DNA from: VXNF01 sp964291305
GTDB lineage: Bacteria > Actinomycetota > Acidimicrobiia > Acidimicrobiales > CATQHL01
Length of the DNA: 64,000 nt
NCBI GenBank assembly: GCA_964291305.2
Contig: OZ219783.1
Coordinates: 1,488,001 to 1,552,000, forward strand
Direction: 5' to 3'
In this document: positions 17,730 to 26,625 of the stretch, in pieces
How the letters are laid out: each line of letters begins with the position of its first letter
Numbering within the stretch: position 1 is the stretch's first letter
Notes under the pieces: model-generated
Told to the model about the DNA's origin: nothing
The model's database searches: none
The model's input: the letters and a program-made list of their open reading frames with translations, nothing else
Program-made: the position numbers and the translations under genes

Positions 17730-18887
17730 TTACGGCCATTGACGCTCGTAGCGAGCTACGAGCCAGCGGTTGAACTGCAGTAACGTCTCCTCCTGCCAGG
17801 AGTAGCGCCCGCGCGGCGCAAAGGCTGAGTTGAGACCTTGCTGCACCATGCGGTCGGCATAGACATCCTGCACGTTGAAGTTGTCTACTCCCTGCTCGGC
17901 CTGCTCGAAGAGGTACTCGAACATGGGATCGGCCAGTGCCGAGGCCTCGAAACAGTAGCCGATGTGGATGGTGATCTCGCCTGGCCCCTCGGGACTAATG
18001 ATGAAGTAAGCCACCTCATCGGGCACGATTGCCAGGGAGAGCGTGGGAGGAATCAGAACGAATGAGCCCCGGCGACGCTGAGCCTCGGTCAGGTTGGCGA
18101 ACACCGGCAGCAGGCACTTCTTGGTGGGATTGAACGATCCGTCTATGTCGGTGAAGTGCTGAATTCGCCCGATTGCCCCGTCGTCGGCATCCCACGGCAG
18201 GTAGTCGTTTAGATGACTTGGCGCGAACGTCTGCAGCGGACCGTGCAGCCGACTGGCGTGGTAGGGATCATTGAAGTTCTCCATCATGACTTTCCAATTC
18301 CACGGCAGATTCGACAACGTCTTGCCCTCACGAGTCACCGTGTCGGGAAGGCCGAAGTTCTCTAGGATCTCGTCGATCTTGCGCAAGTTTGGGCTTAGCG
18401 GCCGGGCGTCGGGATCGAAGTTACAGAACACAAATCCCTGCCATAGCTCGGTACGGAGCCGTGGCAGGCCATAGTCCGCCTTGTCGAAACCGACCGCCCG
18501 CTCCATGGCCGGCGCGCCTGTGAGGGATCCATCCAAGCCGTAGGACCAGTGGTGGTAGGGACAGGTGAAGCGGCGAGTGTTGCCCGCCCCCTCTGCCAAC
18601 ACCATCCCCCGGTGTTGGCAAACCGCGGAGATGACCCCAATCTCGCCATCAGCCCGGCGCACCACGATCAGAGGCTCTCCGGCAATGGTGATACAGCGAT
18701 AGTCGCCCGGCTCGGGGACCTGGTCTGCCCGCCCCACGCAGAGCCACTCACGCTGGAAGATTGCCTGCCGCTCGAATTCGAAGAACTCCCTGGAGGTGTA
18801 GATGACAGGAGGCAGCAGGCACGACTCGTTCACCGAACCGATCGAAGCGGCAAAGGACTCACGTAGCCCATCTGTCAGCACCGTCAT
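17730..18887 (-). CDS. Rieske non-heme iron oxygenase, alpha subunit
   Basis: The 385-aa protein has a Rieske [2Fe-2S] centre (Cys90, His92, Cys109, His112, in CQH and CPYHH). Its C-terminal catalytic domain carries the mononuclear iron motif NDPYHASRLHG. It belongs to the ring-hydroxylating / choline and glycine-betaine oxygenase superfamily, and the substrate cannot be assigned. ATG 18887 is preceded by GGAGGT at ideal spacing; an upstream in-frame ATG at 18905 is less likely. No reductase or ferredoxin partner is adjacent. N-demethylation of a quaternary amine would fit the sarcosine oxidase genes at 61.8-64 kb, but this is inference. Confidence 0.87.
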   Translation of the reverse strand: MTVLTDGLRESFAASIGSVNESCLLPPVIYTSREFFEFERQAIFQREWLCVGRADQVPEPGDYRCITIAGEPLIVVRRADGEIGVISAVCQHRGMVLAEGAGNTRRFTCPYHHWSYGLDGSLTGAPAMERAVGFDKADYGLPRLRTELWQGFVFCNFDPDARPLSPNLRKIDEILENFGLPDTVTREGKTLSNLPWNWKVMMENFNDPYHASRLHGPLQTFAPSHLNDYLPWDADDGAIGRIQHFTDIDGSFNPTKKCLLPVFANLTEAQRRRGSFVLIPPTLSLAIVPDEVAYFIISPEGPGEITIHIGYCFEASALADPMFEYLFEQAEQGVDNFNVQDVYADRMVQQGLNSAFAPRGRYSWQEETLLQFNRWLVARYERQWP

Positions 18888-19064
18888 ACTGTGACCTCCA
18901 GTCATCTGCCCAACAGTATTGCCGCGGGACCATGCCGCGGGTGCACACGGCGCGTGTATCGTATGCTGACGGATTGTTGCGACGCTCCGGAATGAGGCGA
19001 ACCGCTAGAGAAACCACTAGACAACCTACGAATCCAGTTAGCCTAGGCCTCTCTGGCTCTGTCT

Positions 19065-19120
19065 GAGCGACGCACTGTCCGAGCGACACTGCTAAGCGAC
19101 ACTGCTGAGCAACACTGCCA
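19065..19120 (+). repeat. Four degenerate tandem copies of GAGCGACACTGCT upstream of the signalling operon
   Basis: Copies of 13-16 bases begin at 19065, 19081, 19095 and 19108. The second and third share AGCGACACTGCT exactly; the others differ at one to a few positions. The array ends about 50 bases before the STAS gene, inside its leader or promoter. Confidence 0.7.
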
Positions 19121-19171
19121 GGGAGGGCGACAGAGGATCCGCAGCCAAGATCTGCAGGTAAGGAGCACAAG

Positions 19172-19513
19172 ATGATGGAAGTGACTGCCGAGCGGCGCGG
19201 TACTGCGGTGATCATTAGCACGGTGGGTCGAGTCGACGGCTCGAACGCGAGCGCTTTCCAAGACGCAGTGGCGAGCAACATTAGCGACGATGACAGCGCC
19301 GTTGTCCTTCACCTAGAGGGCCTGGACTACATCAGTAGTGCTGGCCTGCGGATCATTCTGCTCAGCGCTAAGAACCTGCGCCAGCGGGAAGTCAGCTTCG
19401 CGCTCTGCTCACTATCCCCCTCAGTACACGAACTTTTCATCATCAGCGGCTTCGATCAGATAATCGCCATTCACAATTCACCCGAAGAGGCTCTAGCAGC
19501 ACTCGAGAACTAG
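19172..19513 (+). CDS. STAS-domain anti-sigma factor antagonist (SpoIIAA/RsbV-like)
   Basis: This 113-aa single STAS domain has the phosphorylatable motif DYISSAGLRI (Ser55/Ser56). In its dephosphorylated state such a protein binds the RsbW-type kinase and frees its target sigma factor or effector. AAGGAG lies upstream of ATG 19172. It is the first gene of a plus-strand operon that also encodes the matching phosphatase (19591) and kinase (20757), giving a complete partner-switching set. No sigma factor gene is in the operon, so the output is unknown. Confidence 0.92.
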   Translation: MMEVTAERRGTAVIISTVGRVDGSNASAFQDAVASNISDDDSAVVLHLEGLDYISSAGLRIILLSAKNLRQREVSFALCSLSPSVHELFIISGFDQIIAIHNSPEEALAALEN

Positions 19514-19590
19514 ACAGCTAGCCCAGGGGCCCCCACTACTGGGGTCACAGACCGACCATTCCAAGCTGACTAGCGGGAAGTTGGAAAGCG

Positions 19591-20760
19591 ATGGCCGAAG
19601 CGAAGTACAGAATCCTGGTTGTTGACGACGAAGTGGACCTAGAGCCGCTCATGCTGCAGCGGATGCGCCGGGACATCCGGTCGGGGCACTACAGCTTCGT
19701 CTTCGCTCACAACGGCGTTGAAGCCCTGGAGAAGTTGAGCCAGGACGACAACATCGACATGGTTCTCTCTGACATCAACATGCCGCAGATGGACGGGCTT
19801 ACACTGCTCGAGCAGATCCCCAAGGTAGACCCCAACATTAAGTCGGTGATCGTGTCGGCATATGGGGACATGAAGAACATCCGCACGGCCATGAACCGGG
19901 GAGCCTTCGACTTCGTCACCAAGCCGCTGGACTTCACCGACCTTCGCATCACCATTGAGCGCACGCTGGCTCACCTAACCGAATGGCGCGCCGCTCTCAC
20001 CGCGCGGGACAGCTTGGTGTCGCTGCAGCGAGAACTCGACGTCGCCAGCGAGATGCAGAAGGCCATCCTGCCGACCCAGTTCCCTGATCGTCCCGAATAC
20101 AAGGTATTCGCCCATATGGAGCCGGCTCGTAACGTGGGAGGCGACTTCTACGACATCGTCAACCTCGAGCATGGACGCATCGGGCTCTGCATCGCTGACG
20201 TGTCCGACAAGGGAGTCCCCGCAGCTCTTTTTATGATGTCCAGTCGGACCCTGTTGAAGGGGGCCTCAATCGGCTGCGAAGACCCTGGCGACGTGCTGCG
20301 TGAGGTCAACAATCTACTGCGCGAGACGAACGACAGCGAGATGTTCGTCACACTACTTTACGGAATCTACGATCCCTCGACGGGTGACTTCACCTACGCC
20401 AACGGCGGGCACAACGAGCCGCTTCTGATACAGCCCGATGGAAGTTCATCATTGCTCCCTCGCACCGGCGGGATCGCTCTGGGGGTGATCGACGGCATTG
20501 ACTTCTCCTCCAACACGGTCAACATCGGACCGGACAGCACCCTGTTCCTCTACACCGACGGTGTCAGCGAGGCCATGAACAACGATGCCGAAGAGTTTGG
20601 GATGGAACGGCTGATGGCAATCTTCTCCGACTCCCCGCCGAGCGACGCCAAGGAGACGACGATCAAAGTCTTCGAAGCAGTGCACACCTTCGCCGACGAC
20701 CATCCTCAGTCTGACGACATCACCTGTCTAACCCTCCACCGAAACGGGCCGAGGACTTGA
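19591..20760 (+). CDS. Response regulator with SpoIIE/RsbU-type PP2C phosphatase
   Basis: The 389-aa protein starts with a CheY-like receiver domain (VVDDE at 10-14, phosphoacceptor Asp61 in LSDINMPQMDG, Lys in TKPLDF). After a helical linker comes a PP2C SpoIIE domain (about 170-387) with GGDFYDIV, IADVSDKGVPAALFM, GGHNEPLL and LYTDGVSEA metal/catalytic motifs. It should dephosphorylate the STAS protein when its receiver is phosphorylated, presumably by the histidine kinase at 22491. Its stop overlaps the start of the RsbW-like gene. Confidence 0.94.
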   Translation: MAEAKYRILVVDDEVDLEPLMLQRMRRDIRSGHYSFVFAHNGVEALEKLSQDDNIDMVLSDINMPQMDGLTLLEQIPKVDPNIKSVIVSAYGDMKNIRTAMNRGAFDFVTKPLDFTDLRITIERTLAHLTEWRAALTARDSLVSLQRELDVASEMQKAILPTQFPDRPEYKVFAHMEPARNVGGDFYDIVNLEHGRIGLCIADVSDKGVPAALFMMSSRTLLKGASIGCEDPGDVLREVNNLLRETNDSEMFVTLLYGIYDPSTGDFTYANGGHNEPLLIQPDGSSSLLPRTGGIALGVIDGIDFSSNTVNIGPDSTLFLYTDGVSEAMNNDAEEFGMERLMAIFSDSPPSDAKETTIKVFEAVHTFADDHPQSDDITCLTLHRNGPRT

Positions 20761-21182
20761 GCACCCACTTCTGCCTGGAAGTCGGAGCAGTAGAGCACGA
20801 GTCAGTAGATGGCGCCTTACGTCACATAGAGAAATCGATTGAGGAGTTTGGTCGTCTGGAGCAGTGGCCCGACGATCTCATCTTCAAGTTGCACCTCATC
20901 CTGGAGGAACTCGGCTTGAACGCCCTGACCTACGGCGGGGCGTCAAGTATGCGGATCGCCATATCAGAGGAAGCCGACATCGTGACAATCGAGATCTCCG
21001 ACGACGGCGGTGCGTTCGATCCGCTAAGCGACGCTCCCCCGGCCGACGTAGTTTCGCCGCTGGAGGAGCGGGCCGTGGGCGGTTTGGGCATCCATCTCGT
21101 GCGCACCCTGACCAACGACCTGCGTTATCGACGGGAAGATGGCCGCAACCATCTAACTCTGGTCACTCGGCGATCGGAATGA
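20757..21182 (+). CDS. RsbW-like anti-sigma serine kinase (GHKL ATPase)
   Basis: The 141-aa protein is one HATPase_c domain with an N-box (ILEELGLNALTYGG), G1 box (EISDDGGAFDP) and G2 box (GGLGIHLVR). It should phosphorylate the STAS protein and sequester a target. TTG 20757 overlaps the phosphatase stop (TTGA), and its stop overlaps the next ATG (ATGA), so the operon is tightly coupled. The target partner is not encoded here. Confidence 0.9.
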   Translation: MSTHFCLEVGAVEHESVDGALRHIEKSIEEFGRLEQWPDDLIFKLHLILEELGLNALTYGGASSMRIAISEEADIVTIEISDDGGAFDPLSDAPPADVVSPLEERAVGGLGIHLVRTLTNDLRYRREDGRNHLTLVTRRSE

Positions 21183-22435
21183 TCCCCGCGGTGTGCCGGA
21201 AGTTGTTGCCGGTGCTAGGGGCTCTTTTGCTACCTGCGTTGCTGGCCGCGGCTTGCTCCTCCGACAACGGTTCACAACGCCCACCGGCCGCAACCCCCAC
21301 CACCGCACCGCCGATCACTAACCCGCAAGAGGAGGTGTCATCGGCACCAGACGACGAAGGTATCTTCGAGGACTCTGTTCGCTTCGGTCAATCGGCGGCT
21401 TTCAGCGGCCCCGCTCAGGAACTCGGCAAGAATATGCGCCTCGGTATTGAGGCAGCGTTCGCTCAGGCCAACCGGAATGGCGGGGTAAACGGCAGGCAGT
21501 TAGAGCTAGTAGCTCGCGACGATGCCTACGAGCCCGAGGCAGCGGTCACCAACACGCAGCAGCTCATCGAATTCGACAGAGTGTTTGCCTTGATCGGGGA
21601 AGTGGGAACTCCCACGTCCCGTGCGGCAACCCCCGTCGCTGCCACGGCACAGATCCCATTCATTGCCCCGTTTACCGGGGCAGAGTTTCTACGCGACCCG
21701 TCATGGCGGAACATCATCAACCTCCGTTCCTCCTATTACCAAGAGACTGAGGAGATCGTCGCCAGGCTGATAACCGACCAGGGTATCGACCGCATTGCGG
21801 TGATGTTCCAGGACGACTCTTTCGGTCGGGCCGGCTACAGGGGCGTTCTGCAGGCTCTCGGCCGTCGAGATATGGCTCCCGTTGCCATCGGGCTGTACCC
21901 CCGTAACACGACTGCGGTGCGCACCGCTCTGCTAGATCTGCAACAGGGCGACCCCGAAGCCGTAGTCATAGTAGGTGCCTACAAGCCGGTAGCAGCCTTA
22001 ATCAAATGGGCTCGCCATCTCGGCGAGGAGTGGACCTTCGTGACAATCTCATTCGTAGGCTCCAACGCTCTAGCGGAAGAACTCGGACCCGACGGGGACG
22101 GAGTGTTCGTTACCCAGGTTGTGCCGTTCCCGCTGGATACCTCACTGCCGGTTGTGGAGTCTTACGTCGCCGACCTAGCGGCATACGACCCCAGCGCCGT
22201 ACCCGGCTTCGTTTCCCTCGAGGGCTACCTTGCCGGGCGACTAGCTATCGAAGGGCTCGAGCGATGCGGACGCGACCTGACCCGGACTTGTTTCCTAGAA
22301 CAGATCCTGCGTAGCGAACCGGTGGACATCGATGGGTTGCAACTCACATTTGGCAATCGCGACAATCAAGGTTCCGATGCAGTATTCCTAACGGTGATTC
22401 GCGAGGGTCGTTACGTCGCCACAGACTCAATGTGA
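21179..22435 (+). CDS. Periplasmic-binding-protein lipoprotein (branched-chain amino acid / Leu-Ile-Val type)
   Basis: The 418-aa protein has a lipoprotein signal ending LLAAAC (Cys26), a Thr/Pro-rich linker to about residue 55, then a type I periplasmic-binding fold (VRFGQSAAFSGPAQELGKNMRLG, followed by an ANRNGGVNGR segment). There is no permease or ATPase partner. It lies between the partner-switching genes and a histidine kinase, and its ATG overlaps the RsbW-like stop. It is therefore more likely an extracytoplasmic ligand sensor for the kinase than a transport protein. The ligand is unknown. Confidence 0.88.
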   Translation: MIPAVCRKLLPVLGALLLPALLAAACSSDNGSQRPPAATPTTAPPITNPQEEVSSAPDDEGIFEDSVRFGQSAAFSGPAQELGKNMRLGIEAAFAQANRNGGVNGRQLELVARDDAYEPEAAVTNTQQLIEFDRVFALIGEVGTPTSRAATPVAATAQIPFIAPFTGAEFLRDPSWRNIINLRSSYYQETEEIVARLITDQGIDRIAVMFQDDSFGRAGYRGVLQALGRRDMAPVAIGLYPRNTTAVRTALLDLQQGDPEAVVIVGAYKPVAALIKWARHLGEEWTFVTISFVGSNALAEELGPDGDGVFVTQVVPFPLDTSLPVVESYVADLAAYDPSAVPGFVSLEGYLAGRLAIEGLERCGRDLTRTCFLEQILRSEPVDIDGLQLTFGNRDNQGSDAVFLTVIREGRYVATDSM

Positions 22436-22490
22436 TGGTTACCACAGAGCTGGTGCCACCGACTTGCAACCCTAAACAGAGGATCCACCA

Positions 22491-24686
22491 GTGAAGGCTC
22501 TGTCCCAGCAGCTGTTGAGGTTTGCTCGAATCTCTACCCAGCTGTATGTCGCCATAGGCGTCATCGTGGCCCTCACCATCGCCGCCCTGGCAGTTAGCTG
22601 GGTCTCTTTCAACAGCATCGATGAAGCCCAGGATCGAGTGAATAGCGAGAGCTTGCCGCGGATCGTGACTGCCTTTCGGATCACCGACCTGAGCAGCAAT
22701 TTGGTGGCGGCAGCGCCGCGCCTAACCGTGGCTGCGTCGCCAGTTGAGCTTGTCGTAGTCTCATCTGAGATCCGTCTTACTCAAGCAGATTTTCGTCAAG
22801 AGTTGGATCTTCTAGCTGAACAAGAGATCGATCCTGCGCTATTCGTGTCGATCCGCTCTAGTGCCCGACAAATAGAGTCAAATATCGCCCAACTCGAAGT
22901 CGAGATGCCCACCTCGTTCGCTCTCGAGAGCGAGATCGAAGCCCTGCGGGTTCAGCTAACTGAAATCCGGCTGAAACTGGATGACATTCTTTTGCCAGCG
23001 CTTGATGAGCAACTCTTCTACCAGCTCACCGGCTACCGGAATATCGACGAGCCACCGGCGCCACGGAACGAACATTTCTCTGAAGAGGAGTTCATCCGCT
23101 ACCGACACATCGCAGCCCTGCAGACCGACACGGCCATCGCCACGCAGTTGCTCGCTAGCGCCTTCAGCGTCTCGAACGAGTCGCTCATCGCACCGCTGCT
23201 GGAGAGCTTCCAATCGGTTGCGGACCGAATTGAAATTAGCTCTGCCGCAATCGGGCAAATCGATCAACGCGGCGATTTGCTAAGCCTGCTGCAGGACCTG
23301 TTTGAGTTAGGCCTGGGCGAGCGGAATGGATTCACCCTGCTCAGCGAGCAACTCCAGTTGGCCAACCGCCAGCGCGATTTGCTAGCCCAGAATCGGGCCC
23401 AGGCGGTCCAGCTGTCCGCTGATGTGGAAAAGCTAATCCGAACAGCCCAAGAGGAATCCGTTGAAGCCACCCAGTCTGCCTCGCGGGCCATCAGCACTTC
23501 TCGAATACTGCTTATCGTGATCGCCGGCATTAGCGTAGTCGTGGGTCTATCTATCATCTTGGGCTTTGTCAGCCGCGTCCTGTTGCGCCGGCTCAACCAA
23601 CTCTCGGACCGTATGCGTCGCATGGCCGATGGCGACCTTGAAGGCGAGGTTGTAATTAGCGGCCGGGACGAGGTGTCGGAGATGGCCTCGGCTCTGGAGG
23701 TTTTCCGGCGCCACGCCCTAGAGGTGCAACGGCTCAACCTGGTGGAGAAACTGGCCGAGGAACTCGGCGAGAAGAACAGCGAGCTGGAACAGGTCCTAGC
23801 CGAATTGCAGCGCGCCCAGGATCAAATAGTCATGCGCGAAAAGTTGGCGGCACTAGGCGAGGTAACCGCCGGAGTGGCCCACGAAATCCGCAACCCGCTC
23901 AACTTCGTGAAGAACTTCTCCGAGGGCTCTGAAGAACTCATCGAGGAAATGCAAGAGGTGCTGGAGGAGGCCGAGAAAGAACTGACCGACGAGCAGCGAG
24001 CACTAATCCTAGAGATCACCAACGACCTAACCGACAACCTGACACGCATTCGCGCTCACGGCGACCGCGCCAACCGGATCGTTCACGACATGCTCAACAT
24101 GACCCGAGACACCGCCGAGTGGCGCGTAGTCGACCTGAATGACCTCGTAGAGGAGCATTCCAGACTGGCCTTCCACAGCGCCCGAGCCGTAGACCCCGAC
24201 TTTCAGTTGGATTTGCAGTTCGAGCTGGATCCGGCGGTGGGGGAACTCGAGGTCGTGCCGCAGGATCTCGGGCGTATCTTCATCAACATGGTTGGAAACA
24301 GTTGCCAAGCCACCGATCAGAAGCGCAAGAGCTTGCTCGAGGCCGGCGACAAGTCCTACATGCCCACCGTACGGATCAGCAGCCAGCGGAGCGACGAGAA
24401 CATCGAGATCGTGATCCACGACAACGGCAGCGGCATCCCGCCAGAGGTCGTTGACAAAATCTTCAACCCGTTCTTTACGACTAAGCCCACCGATCAGGGA
24501 ACCGGACTGGGCTTGGCGATTGTCAACGACATCATCCGCGAGCACGGGGGCTCTATCCGGGTGAACTCCTCACCGGAAGAGTTCACCGAGATGATCATCT
24601 CACTGCCCACAGAGCGACCGGAGACCACAATCGAGGCTGTTCCACAGACAGAGACAGAATCCGAGGCAGAAGCGCCCGGGGAGTGA
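22491..24686 (+). CDS. Membrane sensor histidine kinase with HAMP domain
   Basis: The 731-aa protein has a TM helix at about 19-40, a long extracytoplasmic helical domain (about 41-335), a second TM near 338-363 and a HAMP domain (LLRRLNQLSDRMRRMADGDLEGE). A coiled coil leads to a dimerisation domain with phospho-His464 in GVAHEIRNPLNF, then an HATPase domain with NMVGNSCQAT, DNGSGIPPEV and GTGLGLAI. It probably receives the signal from the binding protein encoded just upstream and phosphorylates the receiver-PP2C protein. GTG 22491 has GAGGATCC upstream. The acidic C-terminal tail is low-complexity. Confidence 0.93.
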   Translation: MKALSQQLLRFARISTQLYVAIGVIVALTIAALAVSWVSFNSIDEAQDRVNSESLPRIVTAFRITDLSSNLVAAAPRLTVAASPVELVVVSSEIRLTQADFRQELDLLAEQEIDPALFVSIRSSARQIESNIAQLEVEMPTSFALESEIEALRVQLTEIRLKLDDILLPALDEQLFYQLTGYRNIDEPPAPRNEHFSEEEFIRYRHIAALQTDTAIATQLLASAFSVSNESLIAPLLESFQSVADRIEISSAAIGQIDQRGDLLSLLQDLFELGLGERNGFTLLSEQLQLANRQRDLLAQNRAQAVQLSADVEKLIRTAQEESVEATQSASRAISTSRILLIVIAGISVVVGLSIILGFVSRVLLRRLNQLSDRMRRMADGDLEGEVVISGRDEVSEMASALEVFRRHALEVQRLNLVEKLAEELGEKNSELEQVLAELQRAQDQIVMREKLAALGEVTAGVAHEIRNPLNFVKNFSEGSEELIEEMQEVLEEAEKELTDEQRALILEITNDLTDNLTRIRAHGDRANRIVHDMLNMTRDTAEWRVVDLNDLVEEHSRLAFHSARAVDPDFQLDLQFELDPAVGELEVVPQDLGRIFINMVGNSCQATDQKRKSLLEAGDKSYMPTVRISSQRSDENIEIVIHDNGSGIPPEVVDKIFNPFFTTKPTDQGTGLGLAIVNDIIREHGGSIRVNSSPEEFTEMIISLPTERPETTIEAVPQTETESEAEAPGE

Positions 24687-24707
24687 AGCCCGCCGGGTGG
24701 CGCGCCT

Positions 24708-26597
24708 TCAGCAGCCGAGCGGCTCTATGCGCACAGCAGTCGCTTTGAAGCCGGCGGTGCCTGAGAGTGGGTCCCAGTCGTCGGGCACCAGCAGATTTGT
24801 ATCAACCTGCTCAGGGAAGTGGAGCGTCAGGAACGCAAGTCCTTCTACGAGGTCTGGGGCTAAGTGCACCGGTGCTTCCACCGCCCCGCGCCGGGAGACC
24901 ACTCGCACCATTTCTCCTTCGACGATTCCAAGGCGGCGGGCATCGGCGGTGCACACCTCCAACTCCTCTCGACGCCGTATCGGCGAGGCGAATGACCCTG
25001 ACTGCACCCCGGTGTTGAACGAGTCCAGACGGCGCCCAGTAGTGAGGCGAATGGGGTATTCCTCGTCCAGCTGATCCAGCGGAGGCTCCCACTTCACCGG
25101 TATGAACGGAACTCTGGGACCTTCCAGCGGTGTGGCCCAGAGGCGCTCGTGCAGGAGCTGCGTCCCAGGATGTCCCTCGTCGGGGCACGGCCAGCGGATA
25201 CCGCCGAACTCAGCTAGACGCTGGTAGCTCATGCCAGCATGGAACTCCGACAGCGAGCGCAACTCGTCCCAGACCGCCTCAGCATCGGGTTCACCCCAGT
25301 CGTGACCTAGCTCCTGAGCCAAAGCAAACACTATGGCTAGGTCGTCGCGGGCCTCGCCGGGCGGCGGCACTGCAGGCCGAACCAACTGCACGCGCCGTTC
25401 ACTAGATGTCACAGTACCGCTCGTCTCGGCGAAGCTGGCGGCCGCCGGCAATACTACGTCAGCTAGTTGGGCTGTGGCGGTCAGGAAGATGTCCTGAACC
25501 ACAAGGAACTCCAGGTCAGCCAGAACTTTACGGGCGTGCGCCACGTCTGCTTCAGACTCGGCGGGGTTCTCACCAACTACGTACAGCGAGCGCAGGCGCC
25601 GATCAGCCATCGCCTCGAACATTTGCGACAGGTGCAAGCCGCTCTCCGACGGTATCGGCACACCCCAGACCGCCTCGAAGCGCCGGCGTGCAACCTCGTC
25701 GCTGAGGTCGACAAAGCCTGGCAGGCGATTTGGCAGCGCCCCCATATCTCCGCCGCCCTGCACATTGTTCTGGCCCCGCAAAGGCGCCAGACCCGAGCCG
25801 TAGCGCCCAACGTGGCCGCATAAAAGCGCCAGGTTGATGAGGGCAAAGACATTGTCAGCCGCGTTGTGGTGTTCTGTGATGCCCAGCGTCCAGCAGAGTT
25901 GGGCACGTCCAGCAGTTGCATAGAGGTGGGCTAGTTCGACAATCGCCTCGGCGGGGACTCCCGTGATCGCCGCGGCGCGCTCGGGGGTGTAGGCCTCCAC
26001 CGCGGTGGCGTACTCCTCGAAGCCAACCGTGGCGTGGCTAATGAAGTACTCGTTGTGTAGACCCGAAGAGATGATTTCTGCGCCCATGGCGTTGGCCAAG
26101 GCAATATCGGAACCCACATCCACGCCCAACCAGAGGTCAGCGAAACTAGCCGTAGCACTGCGCCGTGGGTCTATCACCACCAGCTTGGCGCCATTGTCAC
26201 GGCCACGCAGCATGCGGTGGAACATGATCGGGTGGGCATTACGGGCGTTGGAGCCCCAAAGCACGATCAGGTCGGTGTGCTCGAGTTCCTGGTAAGAACT
26301 CGTACCTCCCCCAATTCCAAAGACTGTCGTCAGACCGACGACGCTAGGAGCATGTCAAGTTCGATTGCAGCTGTCGATGTTGTTCGAGCCGATGACAGTT
26401 CGGGCGAACTTCTGCAAGGCGTAGTTCAACTCGTTCGTGGCCTTCGAACAACTGAAGGTGCCGAAACTCTCTGCTCCGTGCTGTTGGACCGATCGTTGCA
26501 GCCCGGCGGCGGCCGTCGCTAGCGCCTCTGACCAGCTTGCAGGGCGCAGATCGCCGTAGGCATCGCGGACCAGCGGCTGGGTGAGGCGTTGTGGCAT
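24708..26597 (-). CDS. Formate dehydrogenase catalytic (molybdopterin) subunit with in-frame selenocysteine TGA
   Basis: Read through TGA 26357-26355, this frame encodes 629 aa: residues 1-80 end in NNIDSCNRT, residue 81 is the TGA, and the chain resumes HAPSVVGL. This is exactly where formate dehydrogenases carry the Mo-ligating Sec (or Cys) before an essential His. The rest is a complete molybdopterin oxidoreductase domain (LWGSNARNAHP, then GENPAESE, LPAAASFAETSGTVTSSERR) and the C-terminal MGD-binding domain (RLTTGRRLDSFNTG). AGGAG lies eight bases before ATG 26597. The N-terminal [4Fe-4S] domain is missing and is supplied by the protein at 14932-15834. Annotated without Sec, it would appear as two broken genes. 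Confidence 0.88.
26323..26357 (-). promoter_or_regulatory. SECIS-like hairpin directing selenocysteine insertion at TGA
   Basis: Starting 18 bases after the TGA (26357-26355) is the loop GGTCT (26336-26332), closed by a perfect six-base stem GTCGTC/GACGAC (26342-26337 and 26331-26326). In the E. coli fdhF SECIS the GGUCU element is also 18 bases after the UGA. The bulged U seen in E. coli is not evident here. Confidence 0.82.
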
Positions 26598-26625
26598 CGT
26601 CGGGGCTCCTGGGGTGTTCCGTTGA

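Noticed and set aside
26264..26597. Formate dehydrogenase catalytic gene as a frameshifted pseudogene
   Set aside because: Both sides of the TGA are in the same frame, the stop falls at the known Sec position, and a SECIS-like hairpin follows.
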